In this document: piece by piece, positions 26,518-33,966 of the stretch
Position numbering within the stretch: position 1 is the stretch's first letter
Layout: every line of letters begins with the position of its first letter
Source of the DNA: JAVBLV01 sp031553195
GTDB lineage: Bacteria > Bacteroidota > Bacteroidia > Bacteroidales > P3
Reading direction: 5' to 3'
Assembly: GCA_031553195.1 (NCBI GenBank)
Contig: JAVBLV010000084.1
Coordinates: 1-38,365, forward strand
Length of the DNA: 38,365 bases
The notes under the pieces: model-generated
The model's database searches: none
Told to the model about the DNA's origin: nothing
What the model saw: the letters and a program-made list of their open reading frames with translations, nothing else
Translations under genes and position numbers: made by a program

Positions 26518-27597
26518 ATGTCTGAAAAAGTAATGAGCGTTGTTCCCGCCGGCGTCATAGCGGGTAAACACGTACAAGAAGTATTTAGAATAGCTAAAGC
26601 GAATAAATTTGCGCTTCCTGCCGTAAACGTTGTAGGAACGGACTCTATAAACGCGGTTCTGGAAGCCGCCAAAGCGGTGAATTCTCCGGTAATCGTTCAA
26701 TTTTCGAATGGCGGAGGAATTTTCTACGCGGGGAAATCTTTATCCAATGAAAATGAAAAAGCTGCAATTGCAGGAAGTATATCAGGCGCTATGCATATTC
26801 ACCAAATGGCTGAATTATATGGAATTCCGGTTATCGTGCATACCGATCATGCGGCAAAAAAATTGCTTCCCTGGATTGACGGCTTATTAGATGCCGGCGA
26901 AAAATATTTTGCCGAACATGGAAAACCTTTGTTTTCCTCGCATATGTTGGATCTTTCGGAAGAACCGCTGAAAGAAAATGTCGAAATCTGTAAAAAATAC
27001 CTTGTCCGTATGAGCAAAATCGGGATGACCTTAGAAATAGAACTAGGGATTACCGGCGGGGAAGAAGACGGGGTGGATAATTCGCATGTAGACAATGCTC
27101 GTTTATACACTCAACCCGAAGATGTAGCCTATGCATATGAAGAATTGATGAAAATCAGCGATCAATTTACCATTGCCGCTTCATTCGGAAACGTCCACGG
27201 AGTTTATAAGCCCGGAAATGTACATTTGGAACCCATTATTTTACATAATTCCCAAGTATATATTCAGAAAAAATTTAATACGCAACCGAATCCTGTAAAC
27301 TTTGTTTTCCACGGGGGTTCCGGTTCCGAACCGGAGAAGATCAAAGAAGCTATCGGTTATGGAGTAATAAAAATGAATATCGATACTGATACTCAGTGGG
27401 CTTATTGGGAAGGCGTGAAGAATTATTACAAAGCAAAAGAAGGGTATTTACAAGGACAAATTGGCAATCCCGAAGGCGATGACAAACCCAATAAAAAATA
27501 TTATGATCCCAGAGTTTGGCTACGCGAGGGAGAGAAAACAATGGTAGAACGTTTAAAAATTGCTTTCGCCGATTTAAATGCATTAAACCGGAATTAA
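26518..27597 (+). CDS. fbaA: Class II fructose-bisphosphate aldolase
   Basis: Zinc-dependent enzyme that cleaves fructose-1,6-bisphosphate to DHAP and glyceraldehyde-3-phosphate in glycolysis, and runs in reverse in gluconeogenesis. The 359-aa protein is of the E. coli (class IIA) type: LPAVNVVGTDSINAVLEAA near the N-terminus, the zinc-site HTDHAAKK, the Glu-rich loop ELGITGGEEDGVDN, and the phosphate-binding VFHGGSGSEPEKIKEA and VIKMNIDTDTQWAYWEG. Length matches the E. coli enzyme (359 aa). It is a single-gene unit with its own promoter box and a good terminator at 27637-27676. Confidence 0.97.
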   Translation: MSEKVMSVVPAGVIAGKHVQEVFRIAKANKFALPAVNVVGTDSINAVLEAAKAVNSPVIVQFSNGGGIFYAGKSLSNENEKAAIAGSISGAMHIHQMAELYGIPVIVHTDHAAKKLLPWIDGLLDAGEKYFAEHGKPLFSSHMLDLSEEPLKENVEICKKYLVRMSKIGMTLEIELGITGGEEDGVDNSHVDNARLYTQPEDVAYAYEELMKISDQFTIAASFGNVHGVYKPGNVHLEPIILHNSQVYIQKKFNTQPNPVNFVFHGGSGSEPEKIKEAIGYGVIKMNIDTDTQWAYWEGVKNYYKAKEGYLQGQIGNPEGDDKPNKKYYDPRVWLREGEKTMVERLKIAFADLNALNRN

Positions 27598-27636
27598 TAA
27601 TTTCGTAATTTGATATTAAAGAATTTTCTCAATTCG

Positions 27637-27676
27637 AAACACCCCGGAATATGACTAAATATTTTGGGGTGTTTTA
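27637..27676. terminator. Terminator shared by fbaA and the convergent fucosidase gene
   Basis: AAACACCCC (27637-27645) pairs with GGGGTGTTT (27666-27674) across about 20 nt. The stem is flanked by T-rich sequence on the plus strand and also by T-rich sequence when read on the minus strand, so it may work in both directions. Confidence 0.7.
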
Positions 27677-27707
27677 TTAAAAATACAAGAACTTAAAATT
27701 AAATTCG

Positions 27708-29519
27708 TTACTTCTTTTCTCCGTTTTCAATCTTGAAAACCCAAGCTGAACGGCAAGGAATTTCAAATAGTTTAATACTGCTTAAATCAACAATTAATTG
27801 ATTATTCTCATATTTCCAGGGTAATTCCCCTTTTCTTCCTAAAAGCGTAATTTTTGTGTCGCTTGAAGGTTTTTCTATATTTAATTTCAGACTATTGTCC
27901 ATCCATTCCAAAAGAATGGCATATAATGCGTTATTATTAACTGTATAGCATAAATACGACCTTTTTGAACGGCATGTTGCTTGTAATCCATGTGTAGAAG
28001 ATAGATCAGAAATAAATAATGCTTTAGATGGAATCACCTCTTTTTTCTGGGATTTAGATTCCCAATAAAGCGAAATAGAAGCATTTTGAATATTTTCAAA
28101 GTAATTTATTTTGATTGCATATTTTTTCCCTGCTTTTAGTTTTATTTTATTTCCTATTTTTTGAATGTTTTTTCGTTCTTGTACATTTCCATCGGCAGAA
28201 TTTTCAGAATCAAAACTCCCCCATTGGTCAACCAAAAGCGTTCCGTCTATCCAAACGCGAACGCCGTCATCCGCTTTTGCCTCAAAAGTATATTCTTCGG
28301 AATATTCAGGTTGAACAAATCCCGACCATTCAGCTTCAAAATGATCTTCGCTGATCAATTTATCCGGCGAATTACGAACCCAATCAAAATTAATTATCGA
28401 ATCAATTCTTTGGATTTCAACATCTTTTTCTTCTGTAAACTTTTTATACGGTCTTGATCCATAAATAGCTTCCCGGTTAAGTCGAATCCAATTCCCCAAT
28501 TCAATCAATCGTTCTTGCTGGAGTAAAGGAATTTGCCCGTCTGCCGCAGGTCCTACATTCAAAGTCAGGCCGCCCCCGCAAGCGACCAATTTTGCGAAGT
28601 GTTGAATGAGTTCGTCTGTTGTAACGTAATTTTCCAAAGGTTCATTCCGGTTTAATCCAAAAGAACGTCCTACCCCCCTACACTCTGCCCAAGGGCGGTC
28701 TGTCACGCGTATTCCCGCGCTGTATTCGGGCGTGCGAAAACCGTAAGGACATCCTTCTCCCCAGCGATCATTGACAATGGCTTCCTCTCCAACGGTATTA
28801 TAATACCATGAAATTAATTCGGCGGCATGCCAATCTTTGGCAGAATTCGACCATTCTCCATCGGTAAAAATAACAGAGGGTTTATAATTCGTAACCAATT
28901 CTTTAAATTGCGGAATCATATATTCATTTACATAACGGGCAATAGAATCGTCAGGATCTTTATACCAACGATGCAGTGGATTCGTCCATTCTGCCAAAGA
29001 ATAATAAAATCCCATACGGAGTCCTTCTTTACGTACAGCTTGAGTCAGTTCTCCTACAATATCACGCTTGGGACCACTTACAACCGAATTCCATTGAGGA
29101 GCAAATTTACTATTCCATAAACAATATCCATCATGATGTTTTGTTACCAAAAGCACATATCCGGCTTCGCTCCGTTTAAATAAATCAGCCCATTCGTCGG
29201 GATTAAATAATTCGGCTTTAAACAAAGTTGTATAATCTTCATACCTGAAATCTTTTCCAAAAACCTTTTTTTGAAATTCAATCCGGGCAGTATCGCCAAC
29301 CTCCAAACCGCGATAAAACCATTCCGCATATTGTTCTTTTCCGCTCCACGAAGGAACCGAGTATAAGCCCCAATGAATAAAAATTCCCAATTTTGCATCG
29401 CTAAACCACTGAGGATAACCTCTCTCTTGAATTGATTCCCATGTAGCTTCCACCTTTGTTTGAGATTTTAATCCCCATGAAAAAGAGAAAATGCAAAGAA
29501 AAAGAATAACTTGTCTCAT
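27708..29519 (-). CDS. Alpha-L-fucosidase (GH29) with PA14 domain, secreted
   Basis: Hydrolyses terminal alpha-fucose from glycans. The 603-aa protein has a signal peptide (1-19, cleavage near GLKSQ), the GH29 barrel with WFSDAKLGIFIHWGLYSVP (38-56), VTKHHDGYCLW (125-135) and IFTDGEW (217-223), in which Asp220 is the probable nucleophile, then a PA14-type carbohydrate-binding domain (about 373-500, with ADDGVRVWIDGTLLVDQWG), and a short C-terminal beta region. A catalytic acid/base cannot be assigned from sequence alone. Periplasmic or surface location is likely. It stands alone, with no SusC/D pair beside it; function is well supported, substrate is not. Confidence 0.92.
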   Translation of the reverse strand: MRQVILFLCIFSFSWGLKSQTKVEATWESIQERGYPQWFSDAKLGIFIHWGLYSVPSWSGKEQYAEWFYRGLEVGDTARIEFQKKVFGKDFRYEDYTTLFKAELFNPDEWADLFKRSEAGYVLLVTKHHDGYCLWNSKFAPQWNSVVSGPKRDIVGELTQAVRKEGLRMGFYYSLAEWTNPLHRWYKDPDDSIARYVNEYMIPQFKELVTNYKPSVIFTDGEWSNSAKDWHAAELISWYYNTVGEEAIVNDRWGEGCPYGFRTPEYSAGIRVTDRPWAECRGVGRSFGLNRNEPLENYVTTDELIQHFAKLVACGGGLTLNVGPAADGQIPLLQQERLIELGNWIRLNREAIYGSRPYKKFTEEKDVEIQRIDSIINFDWVRNSPDKLISEDHFEAEWSGFVQPEYSEEYTFEAKADDGVRVWIDGTLLVDQWGSFDSENSADGNVQERKNIQKIGNKIKLKAGKKYAIKINYFENIQNASISLYWESKSQKKEVIPSKALFISDLSSTHGLQATCRSKRSYLCYTVNNNALYAILLEWMDNSLKLNIEKPSSDTKITLLGRKGELPWKYENNQLIVDLSSIKLFEIPCRSAWVFKIENGEKK

Positions 29520-30076
29520 CTGTAATTTAATGTATTTAGTTTAGAATTATATTTGTTGGTGAGCGTCTTGTATATTCTGTTTCGTCAAATCTTCCTCCTC
29601 GATTACAGACGTCTTAAGTTTCGGCAACCTATATTCCAAACCTTTTACAAAATAACGACGCCGTTATGGTGCAAATATCTAATAAAATGAAAAACAAAGG
29701 TATCGTTTCTTTTCCATATTATTATTTTTTGAATGTCCGTTTTCATGCATAATTTGAATTTAGACATGAAATTTCGCACTTTGAATAATTTAAACATGCA
29801 TATTATCCGTCGATTAAAATATAAATATAAGACTATTCTTTTCAACTTTTACCTTATTATGACTAATAACATTTACAGGGAAATAATTATGGTTGTGATT
29901 TGATTGCATTTCCCGATGCATGAAATGCAACTTATTTTATAACTGTATTTTAGCTATTTTTACGATACAAATTACGATTTACATTCTATTTATTTTTTGC
30001 TGATTCATAGCATTCTATCAAAACACATATTTGTATCGACAAAGTTAGTAAAAAAGGGTATACATACGTCAATCGA
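29520..30076. other. 557-bp gene-free region upstream of the fucosidase gene
   Basis: No coding frame here is convincing. Visible structure: ATAACG-ACGC-CGTTAT (29652-29667), a perfect small dyad that could be an operator; CATGCATAAT and CATGCATATTA spaced about 60 bp apart (around 29743 and 29803); and the perfect 9-bp hairpin at 29904-29930, listed separately. I see no good promoter box for the fucosidase gene. Confidence 0.4.
29904..29930. repeat. Perfect 9-bp inverted repeat
   Basis: TTGCATTTC (29904-29912) and GAAATGCAA (29922-29930) flank a 9-nt centre that itself contains ATGCAT. It is followed by CTTATTTTAT, so it may act as a weak terminator on the plus strand or a protein-binding site. 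Confidence 0.45.
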
Positions 30077-30393
30077 CTATTCCTTGAGTATGTTCTTCAA
30101 ATTCGGAATAATTACGGTTGCTTTTGATTTGTTGTTTCTTCCAAATACTGTTTTATCAATTCTGTCCTGCAAGTAGGCCACTAAGTCTCCAAAATAATTG
30201 ATATGAATATAATTAATCCCTGAAGCTTTGTACCTATTCATGATATGTTTATTGACGCTAGCCCAATTAACTTTTTCGCCTTTTTTATTGAGTTTTATTT
30301 GCTTCCAATCGCCATAACGCTTAATCAGATAGTTGATATAATTCTTCTTCAACAAGTCTTTTCCTAAAGCCCTTTCGGGCAATTCTACTTTAA
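30077..30393 (-). pseudogene. 3' part of an unrecognised gene, cut at an IS end
   Basis: About 105 codons read VKVELPERALGKDLLKKNYI, then KRYGDWKQIKLNKKGEKVNW, YIHINYFGDLVAYLQDRIDK and VIIPNLKNILKE. The sequence is lysine-rich and protein-like, but I do not recognise the family. The open frame can be extended to an ATG at 30398-30400, but that ATG lies inside the transposon end (TTAA at 30390-30393 then CCCGCATTATTCATCT), so the first residues are borrowed and the gene has lost its true start. It could be expressed from outward transcription, but a remnant is more likely. Confidence 0.55.
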
Positions 30394-30409
30394 CCCGCAT
30401 TATTCATCT
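30394..30409 (+). repeat. IS1380-like terminal repeat, copy A, at a TTAA site
   Basis: CCCGCATTATTCATCT directly follows TTAA (30390-30393). It matches the ends of the small element at 30890-31043 in 13-15 of 16 positions. It probably marks the left end of the IS whose transposase remnant lies at 30609-30889. Confidence 0.65.
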
Positions 30410-30548
30410 ATCGTAAAAATCTGCTTAGCAAGCCAGCGTTTATTTTCAGTTCTCAATTTTTCAGAAAATTTACGAAGTAATACAGTCCGTTTGCAGGCGC
30501 TTTAGAGGGTGAAAATTAATTTTCAGGAGTAAAATCAGGTCATTTTTC

Positions 30549-30576
30549 GCAACAGGACATACCAATCCCCTGCTGC
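30549..30576 (-). terminator. Stem-loop after the transposase remnant
   Basis: GCAACAGG (30549-30556) pairs with CCTGCTGC (30569-30576) with one mismatch, about 35 nt downstream of the transposase stop on the minus strand. It may be the IS's own terminator or a transposition-control hairpin. Confidence 0.3.
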
Positions 30577-30608
30577 AATAGCTTACTATATCACAAAATC
30601 GGATGTTT

Positions 30609-30889
30609 TTATGTGAATACGAGTGACTTGAATAAATCCTGATAGACAAATGCTTTTGAGAGATGATAGTAAACCCTTCTTTTCGAGATTTTTATGGTAG
30701 TTCCTATTTTCAGTAAACAACAACGGATGGTATTAATTTGCCATGTTTTGGCTTTTTTAAAGCCTGTTTTTTGAATGGCGCCTTTGAGCAGAAGAAACAT
30801 TTCATAAGCTAAATAGCTAAGGAAGAGCCGGAAAAAATTGCCAAGAAAAAGATGATTTGACAGACGGTCGGAAAAACACATGTTTTTAA
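30609..30889 (-). pseudogene. IS1380-family transposase, C-terminal remnant
   Basis: About 93 codons of the C-terminus of a DDE transposase remain: KNMCFSDRLSNHLFLGNFFR, LAYEMFLLLKGAIQKT, and INTIRCCLLKIGTTIKISKR followed by VYYHLSKAFVYQDLF. The DRLS.H.F..N.FR.......Y stretch and the later LLKIG....I.RR...HLS are typical of IS1380 C-termini, as I remember them. The catalytic core is gone. The fragment ends exactly at the TTAA (30886-30889) of the adjacent small element, whose end supplies an in-frame ATG (30894-30896) that makes it look like a complete 95-aa gene. Confidence 0.7.
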
Positions 30890-31043
30890 CCTGCATTATT
30901 CATCTCAGAACAAAAATAACACATTAACTTATTGATAAATAACCATTTTATACTAAAATACAGACGCCCACTTTTGGGCTATTGTAAAATCTTTAAATTG
31001 CACTATACTCAATAATTTACATAAATGACATGAATAATGTGGG
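30890..31043. mobile_element. 154-bp MITE with 16-bp terminal inverted repeats and TTAA duplication
   Basis: The left end CCTGCATTATTCATCT (30890-30905) and right end ACATGAATAATGTGGG (31028-31043) are inverted repeats matching at 13 of 16 positions. TTAA flanks both sides (30886-30889 and 31044-31047), as a 4-bp target duplication would. The interior is AT-rich and carries no transposase. Ends that begin CC beside TTAA fit the IS1380 family, whose members duplicate 4-5 bp, so it was probably moved by such an enzyme. Confidence 0.7.
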
Positions 31044-31104
31044 TTAACGCAGTAATCTCATCATAGCGTTCGGATACTAACTGGAGAAATTCTTCTTTAG
31101 TCAT
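31044..31104 (-). pseudogene. 5' stub of a second mobile-element gene
   Basis: ATG at 31102-31104 reads MTKEEFLQLVSERYDEITAL and then runs into the TTAA and the MITE, where the frame soon ends (TGA at 31009-31011). I believe the start resembles a transposase-associated ORF common in Bacteroidetes, but I am not sure. The rest of the gene does not resume on the other side of the MITE, so a deletion or rearrangement has occurred. A textbook promoter precedes it (31128-31159). Confidence 0.45.
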
Positions 31105-31127
31105 GACTATTAGGGTTTTGGGTTTCT

Positions 31128-31159
31128 CAAATGTACTACTTTTTACGGAATGCGACAAA
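31128..31159 (-). promoter_or_regulatory. Consensus promoter of the truncated MTKEEF gene
   Basis: On the minus strand TTTG (31156-31159) and TACATTTG (31128-31135) are separated by exactly 20 bp, the best promoter match in the window. It points leftwards into the truncated stub and the MITE, so it could still drive transcription through the IS remnants. Confidence 0.6.
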
Positions 31160-31186
31160 ATGAAATGCACCCTGCCGACATACATT

Positions 31187-31219
31187 ATTCACAACATTTT
31201 ATATAAATTTGTATGTTTG
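31187..31219 (+). promoter_or_regulatory. Candidate promoter for the CGGC gene
   Basis: TATGTTTG (31212-31219) fits TAnnTTTG; the -33 position has only TTC (31187-31189), 22 bp upstream. It would give a leader of about 120 nt. Confidence 0.3.
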
Positions 31220-31346
31220 CAAAATGAACGGGAGAATGATGACGTAAAATGTAAACGGATTGAGATCTATTACTAAATGGAGAACATCAGTATCTCGCCA
31301 CTTTGGAAGAAAATAATTTGTTGACTATAATCAAAGGATTGTAATT

Positions 31347-31679
31347 ATGAAGAAAGTAGGGATTATTCGTTGCCGGCAAACGGAAGACATGTGCGGAGGA
31401 AGCGCCTGCTTCAAAGTGGCTAGCGAAGTTAAAGGCGCTTTTCAAAATATGGGCGTCATCGAAATAACAGGATTTGTTTCTTGCGGAGGTTGCCCCGGCA
31501 AAAGAGCGGTAAGCCGGGCTAAGCTAATGGTTGATAAAGGCGCCGAGGTTATTGTATTGGCATCTTGTATTACAAAAGGAACGCCTATTGGGTTTCCCTG
31601 CCCCTATGCCGAACAAATAAAAGAAGCGATCATTAAAAAAGTTGGAGAAAACATACAAATATTGCATTATAGCCATTAA
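31347..31679 (+). CDS. CGGC-domain protein
   Basis: A 110-aa cysteine-rich cytoplasmic protein of the CGGC family, proposed metal-binding, with no defined reaction. It shows RCRQTEDMCGGSACFK near the N-terminus, the name-giving SCGGCPGKRAV (about 45-55), LASCITKGTPIGFPCPY, and a short C-terminus. Seven or more Cys residues sit at conserved positions, fitting a metal or Fe-S site. It stands alone between the IS remnants and a foldback repeat. Length is normal for the family. Confidence 0.85.
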   Translation: MKKVGIIRCRQTEDMCGGSACFKVASEVKGAFQNMGVIEITGFVSCGGCPGKRAVSRAKLMVDKGAEVIVLASCITKGTPIGFPCPYAEQIKEAIIKKVGENIQILHYSH

Positions 31680-31741
31680 TGATCGTTTTGAGTCTCTGTA
31701 AAACTAAAATTCCACTTCGAGTTAAAAATTTTTCTGTTTAA

Positions 31742-31899
31742 GAGGTTGTTTAAATTTTTGTGGAAAAGATTTTGAGAGATAAAAATGGCCATTTTGCAGG
31801 CGGGATTTTTCAAGAATAGTAGAGCTATTCGGTAAAAATTCCGACAAAAAAGAGCATTTTTAGACTCAAAATACTTCATAGAAAAATTTTTAAACAACT
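31742..31899. repeat. About 155-bp foldback (palindromic) repeat element
   Basis: Nearly the whole segment folds on itself. From outside in: GTTGTTTAAATTTTT (31745-31759) with AAAAATTTTTAAACAAC (31882-31898); ATTTTGAG (31769-31776) with CTCAAAAT (31865-31872), perfect; CGGGATTTTT (31801-31810) with AAAAATTCCG (31834-31843), one G-T; GAATAG (31814-31819) with CTATTC (31825-31830) around loop TAGAG. The left arm also contains AAAATGGCCATTTT, itself a palindrome. No coding frame. It looks like a dispersed non-autonomous repeat or a structured RNA. Confidence 0.65.
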
Positions 31900-31921
31900 A
31901 ATTTACGAAAGTTAGTTTTTT
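31896..31921 (+). terminator. Rho-independent-type terminator at the edge of the foldback repeat
   Basis: AACTAATTT (31896-31904) pairs with AAAGTTAGTT (31909-31917) around ACGA, giving about 9 bp with one wobble, followed by a run of Ts (31916-31921). It ends transcripts from the CGGC side; the convergent radical SAM gene stops 56 bp away. Confidence 0.55.
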
Positions 31922-31976
31922 AAATTCGAAATGTCCGGTAGCGAAATTTTAAAATAGGCTTTAGTTGTTTAATTGC

Positions 31977-32750
31977 TTAAGAGAATGTTTTTGTCGGAAT
32001 TCCGGTAGCTCGGATTTTTTCGGCATATATTTCTAATTCCGAGAGGCTTAATTTTTCAAGATTTTTTTCAGGCGTTTCTCTGTCAATGGCATATAGCATT
32101 ACAAGATGAGGTTTAATTGCTTTGAGATGTTCCAAATAAGCCGAAAATTCTTTATCGGTGGTATTATCTATAATTTCGCCGTTGCAAATTCCTCTAAGTA
32201 ACAGCGTTTGAATGGTTGCTTTATTTCCGAAGCGGATAAGATTTTCAAGGAGAGACGAAAAATTATATACCTCGAAATTAGGTTTATTAATCCGTTTATA
32301 CATTTCTTCCGTTCCGGAATCAAGCTTCAGAATAGGATTTTCAATCTTTTGCAGCGCATTGAAAATATCTTGCCGATAGAGTCGTGTGGCATTTGAAAGA
32401 ACTGTAACTATGGCGTTGGGGAAAAATTTGTCGCGACAAGCAATCACATCGTCTATAATTCCTGCAAATTCAGGATGGATGCTAGGTTCCCCATTTCCCG
32501 AAAAAGTAATGGAATCAATATTCGTTTCTATTTCCTTTAAGTCAATAAGTCTTTTTTCCAATGCAGTTAAAACTTCCTTACGGGAAGGCAACGCTTGTTT
32601 GAACGATGCATCTTTCTCATTCCAACCACATTCACAATAAATGCAATTGTAGTTACAATATTTCTTTTTTGTTGGTAAAAGATTAATTCCAAGCGAATTC
32701 CCTAGACGACGGCTATGAATGGGACCGAATACAATTTCATCAAAAAGCAT
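31977..32750 (-). CDS. Radical SAM protein
   Basis: A 257-aa enzyme of the radical SAM superfamily that uses a [4Fe-4S] cluster to cleave S-adenosylmethionine. The cluster motif is CNYNCIYC (Cys32, 36, 39). The SAM-contacting segment SITFSGNGEPSIHP lies at about 80-95, and VLSNATRL, LKLDSGTEEMYKRIN and IQTLLLRG mark later strands of the barrel. The N-terminus FGPIHSRRLGNSLGINLLP is typical of a subgroup often annotated as Fe-S oxidoreductase or wybutosine/MoaA-like. It has no extra C-terminal cluster domain. Substrate unknown. It is divergent from the polyprenyl synthase gene. Confidence 0.9.
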   Translation of the reverse strand: MLFDEIVFGPIHSRRLGNSLGINLLPTKKKYCNYNCIYCECGWNEKDASFKQALPSRKEVLTALEKRLIDLKEIETNIDSITFSGNGEPSIHPEFAGIIDDVIACRDKFFPNAIVTVLSNATRLYRQDIFNALQKIENPILKLDSGTEEMYKRINKPNFEVYNFSSLLENLIRFGNKATIQTLLLRGICNGEIIDNTTDKEFSAYLEHLKAIKPHLVMLYAIDRETPEKNLEKLSLSELEIYAEKIRATGIPTKTFS

Positions 32751-32788
32751 AATTTTTTTCCTGCAAAGTTCCTAATTTTTGAATTAAG

Positions 32789-32821
32789 TTGCATGATGGA
32801 TTCATAAAAAACTTAATTTTG
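32789..32821 (+). promoter_or_regulatory. Promoter of the polyprenyl synthase gene
   Basis: TTG (32789-32791) and TAATTTTG (32814-32821) are separated by 22 bp, slightly wider than optimal. The -7 box is 25 nt before the ATG at 32847. Confidence 0.45.
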
Positions 32822-32846
32822 CATTTTCTTATTTTTATATGCTTAC

Positions 32847-33827
32847 ATGGCAAAAGATTTACTCGAAGATATTAAAGAGCCTGTAAAGGAATATTTGTTG
32901 TCTTTCGATGATATGTATGAAACGTATACAGAAAATTCTGTAGAGTTAATAAAAAAATTATCATCGTACATTCATTCCTCCAAGGGGAAGCAAATACGAC
33001 CTATCTTAACATTGCTGTCGGCCGGTTTGCACGGACAAATAAACGACGGGACGTTACGGGCAGCCCTATCGCTAGAATTGCTCCATACGGCGACATTGGC
33101 TCACGACGATGTAGTGGATAATTCTTATTTGCGTCGTCATAAAGACACTATTAACGCTATCTGGGGAAATAAAATTGCGATTCTTACAGGCGATTATTTT
33201 CTCACCGTGCTATTGAGTATCTTGATTAGAAACAATGATTTTGATACGTTGGCGGTGGTTTCCGAAGCGGCAAGACAAATTATTGAAGGCGAGTTTTTAC
33301 AGCAACAAAAATCTTTGCAATTTGATTATTCCGAAGAAAATTATTTTGATGTAATATGTAAAAAAACAGCTGTTTTGATTGGCGCTTGTTGCGAAACGGG
33401 AGCCTTATCGGTAGGAACAGGAAAAGAAATGAGGGCTCGCATGTACGAAATAGGCCGGTTGTTGGGATTGGCTTTTCAAATAAAAGATGATATTTTAGAT
33501 TATTCTATTGATTCCAAAACAGGTAAACTTCCCGGAAATGACATAAAGGAGTTGAAATTCACGTTACCGCTCATCTATCATTTCCAAACGATTTCTTCTG
33601 AGGAGCGACAAAAACTTTTGCATGATTTGAAAACTAAGAATTCGGAGGAAAATTTTGTCAATTATTTGATAAATAGCGTTATTTCCTCCGGCGGATTAGC
33701 CTATGCTGAAAAAAGAATGAATGAAATATGTGAAGAAGTCAGGGAAAAAATCTCCGGATTTCCCTCGTCTATTTATAAAGAAGCATTTATGAATGCGGTG
33801 GATTATATTTCGATAAGAAATACTTAA
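32847..33827 (+). CDS. Long-chain all-trans polyprenyl diphosphate synthase
   Basis: Condenses isopentenyl diphosphate onto an allylic primer to make the menaquinone side chain. The 326-aa protein has KGKQIRP (46-52), the first aspartate-rich motif DDVVD (87-91) and the second DDILD (214-218), both intact, with RR downstream of the first. The residues before the first motif (HTATLAHDD) are small, which in this family allows long products, so an octaprenyl/heptaprenyl type (IspB-like) fits better than a short-chain IspA. Chain length is inference. It is a single-gene unit. Confidence 0.9.
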   Translation: MAKDLLEDIKEPVKEYLLSFDDMYETYTENSVELIKKLSSYIHSSKGKQIRPILTLLSAGLHGQINDGTLRAALSLELLHTATLAHDDVVDNSYLRRHKDTINAIWGNKIAILTGDYFLTVLLSILIRNNDFDTLAVVSEAARQIIEGEFLQQQKSLQFDYSEENYFDVICKKTAVLIGACCETGALSVGTGKEMRARMYEIGRLLGLAFQIKDDILDYSIDSKTGKLPGNDIKELKFTLPLIYHFQTISSEERQKLLHDLKTKNSEENFVNYLINSVISSGGLAYAEKRMNEICEEVREKISGFPSSIYKEAFMNAVDYISIRNT

Positions 33828-33846
33828 AAAGTAAATTATAAGTTAT

Positions 33847-33854
33847 TATATTTG
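33847..33854 (+). promoter_or_regulatory. -7 box upstream of the thioredoxin-like gene
   Basis: TATATTTG matches TAnnTTTG. It would leave a leader of about 105 nt containing a degenerate repeat piece (33907-33931). No good -33 element is seen. Confidence 0.3.
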
Positions 33855-33906
33855 TCAAGCAAACACGTATAATAATACAAAAACAAGTAGATATCCTTGG
33901 TAGCGG

Positions 33907-33931
33907 TTTAGACCCAAAATACTTTTAAACA
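33907..33931 (+). repeat. Degenerate piece of the foldback repeat
   Basis: TTTAGACCCAAAATACTT matches the right arm of the 31742-31899 element (TTTAGACTCAAAATACTT at 31859-31876) at 17 of 18 positions. It then continues as TTTAAACA after skipping about 13 bases. This suggests a second, decayed copy. Confidence 0.45.
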
Positions 33932-33966
33932 GTTACTTAACTATTCAAAACTCAAAAATAAGCAAA

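Noticed and set aside
28115..28457. Plus-strand frames opposite the fucosidase gene
   Set aside because: Phe/Ile-rich antisense frames of a secure gene.
31174..31196. A fourth copy of the transposon end (ACATTATTCAC around 31183)
   Set aside because: Only the ATTATTCA core matches, TTAA is absent beside it and the first bases differ, so chance similarity is as likely.
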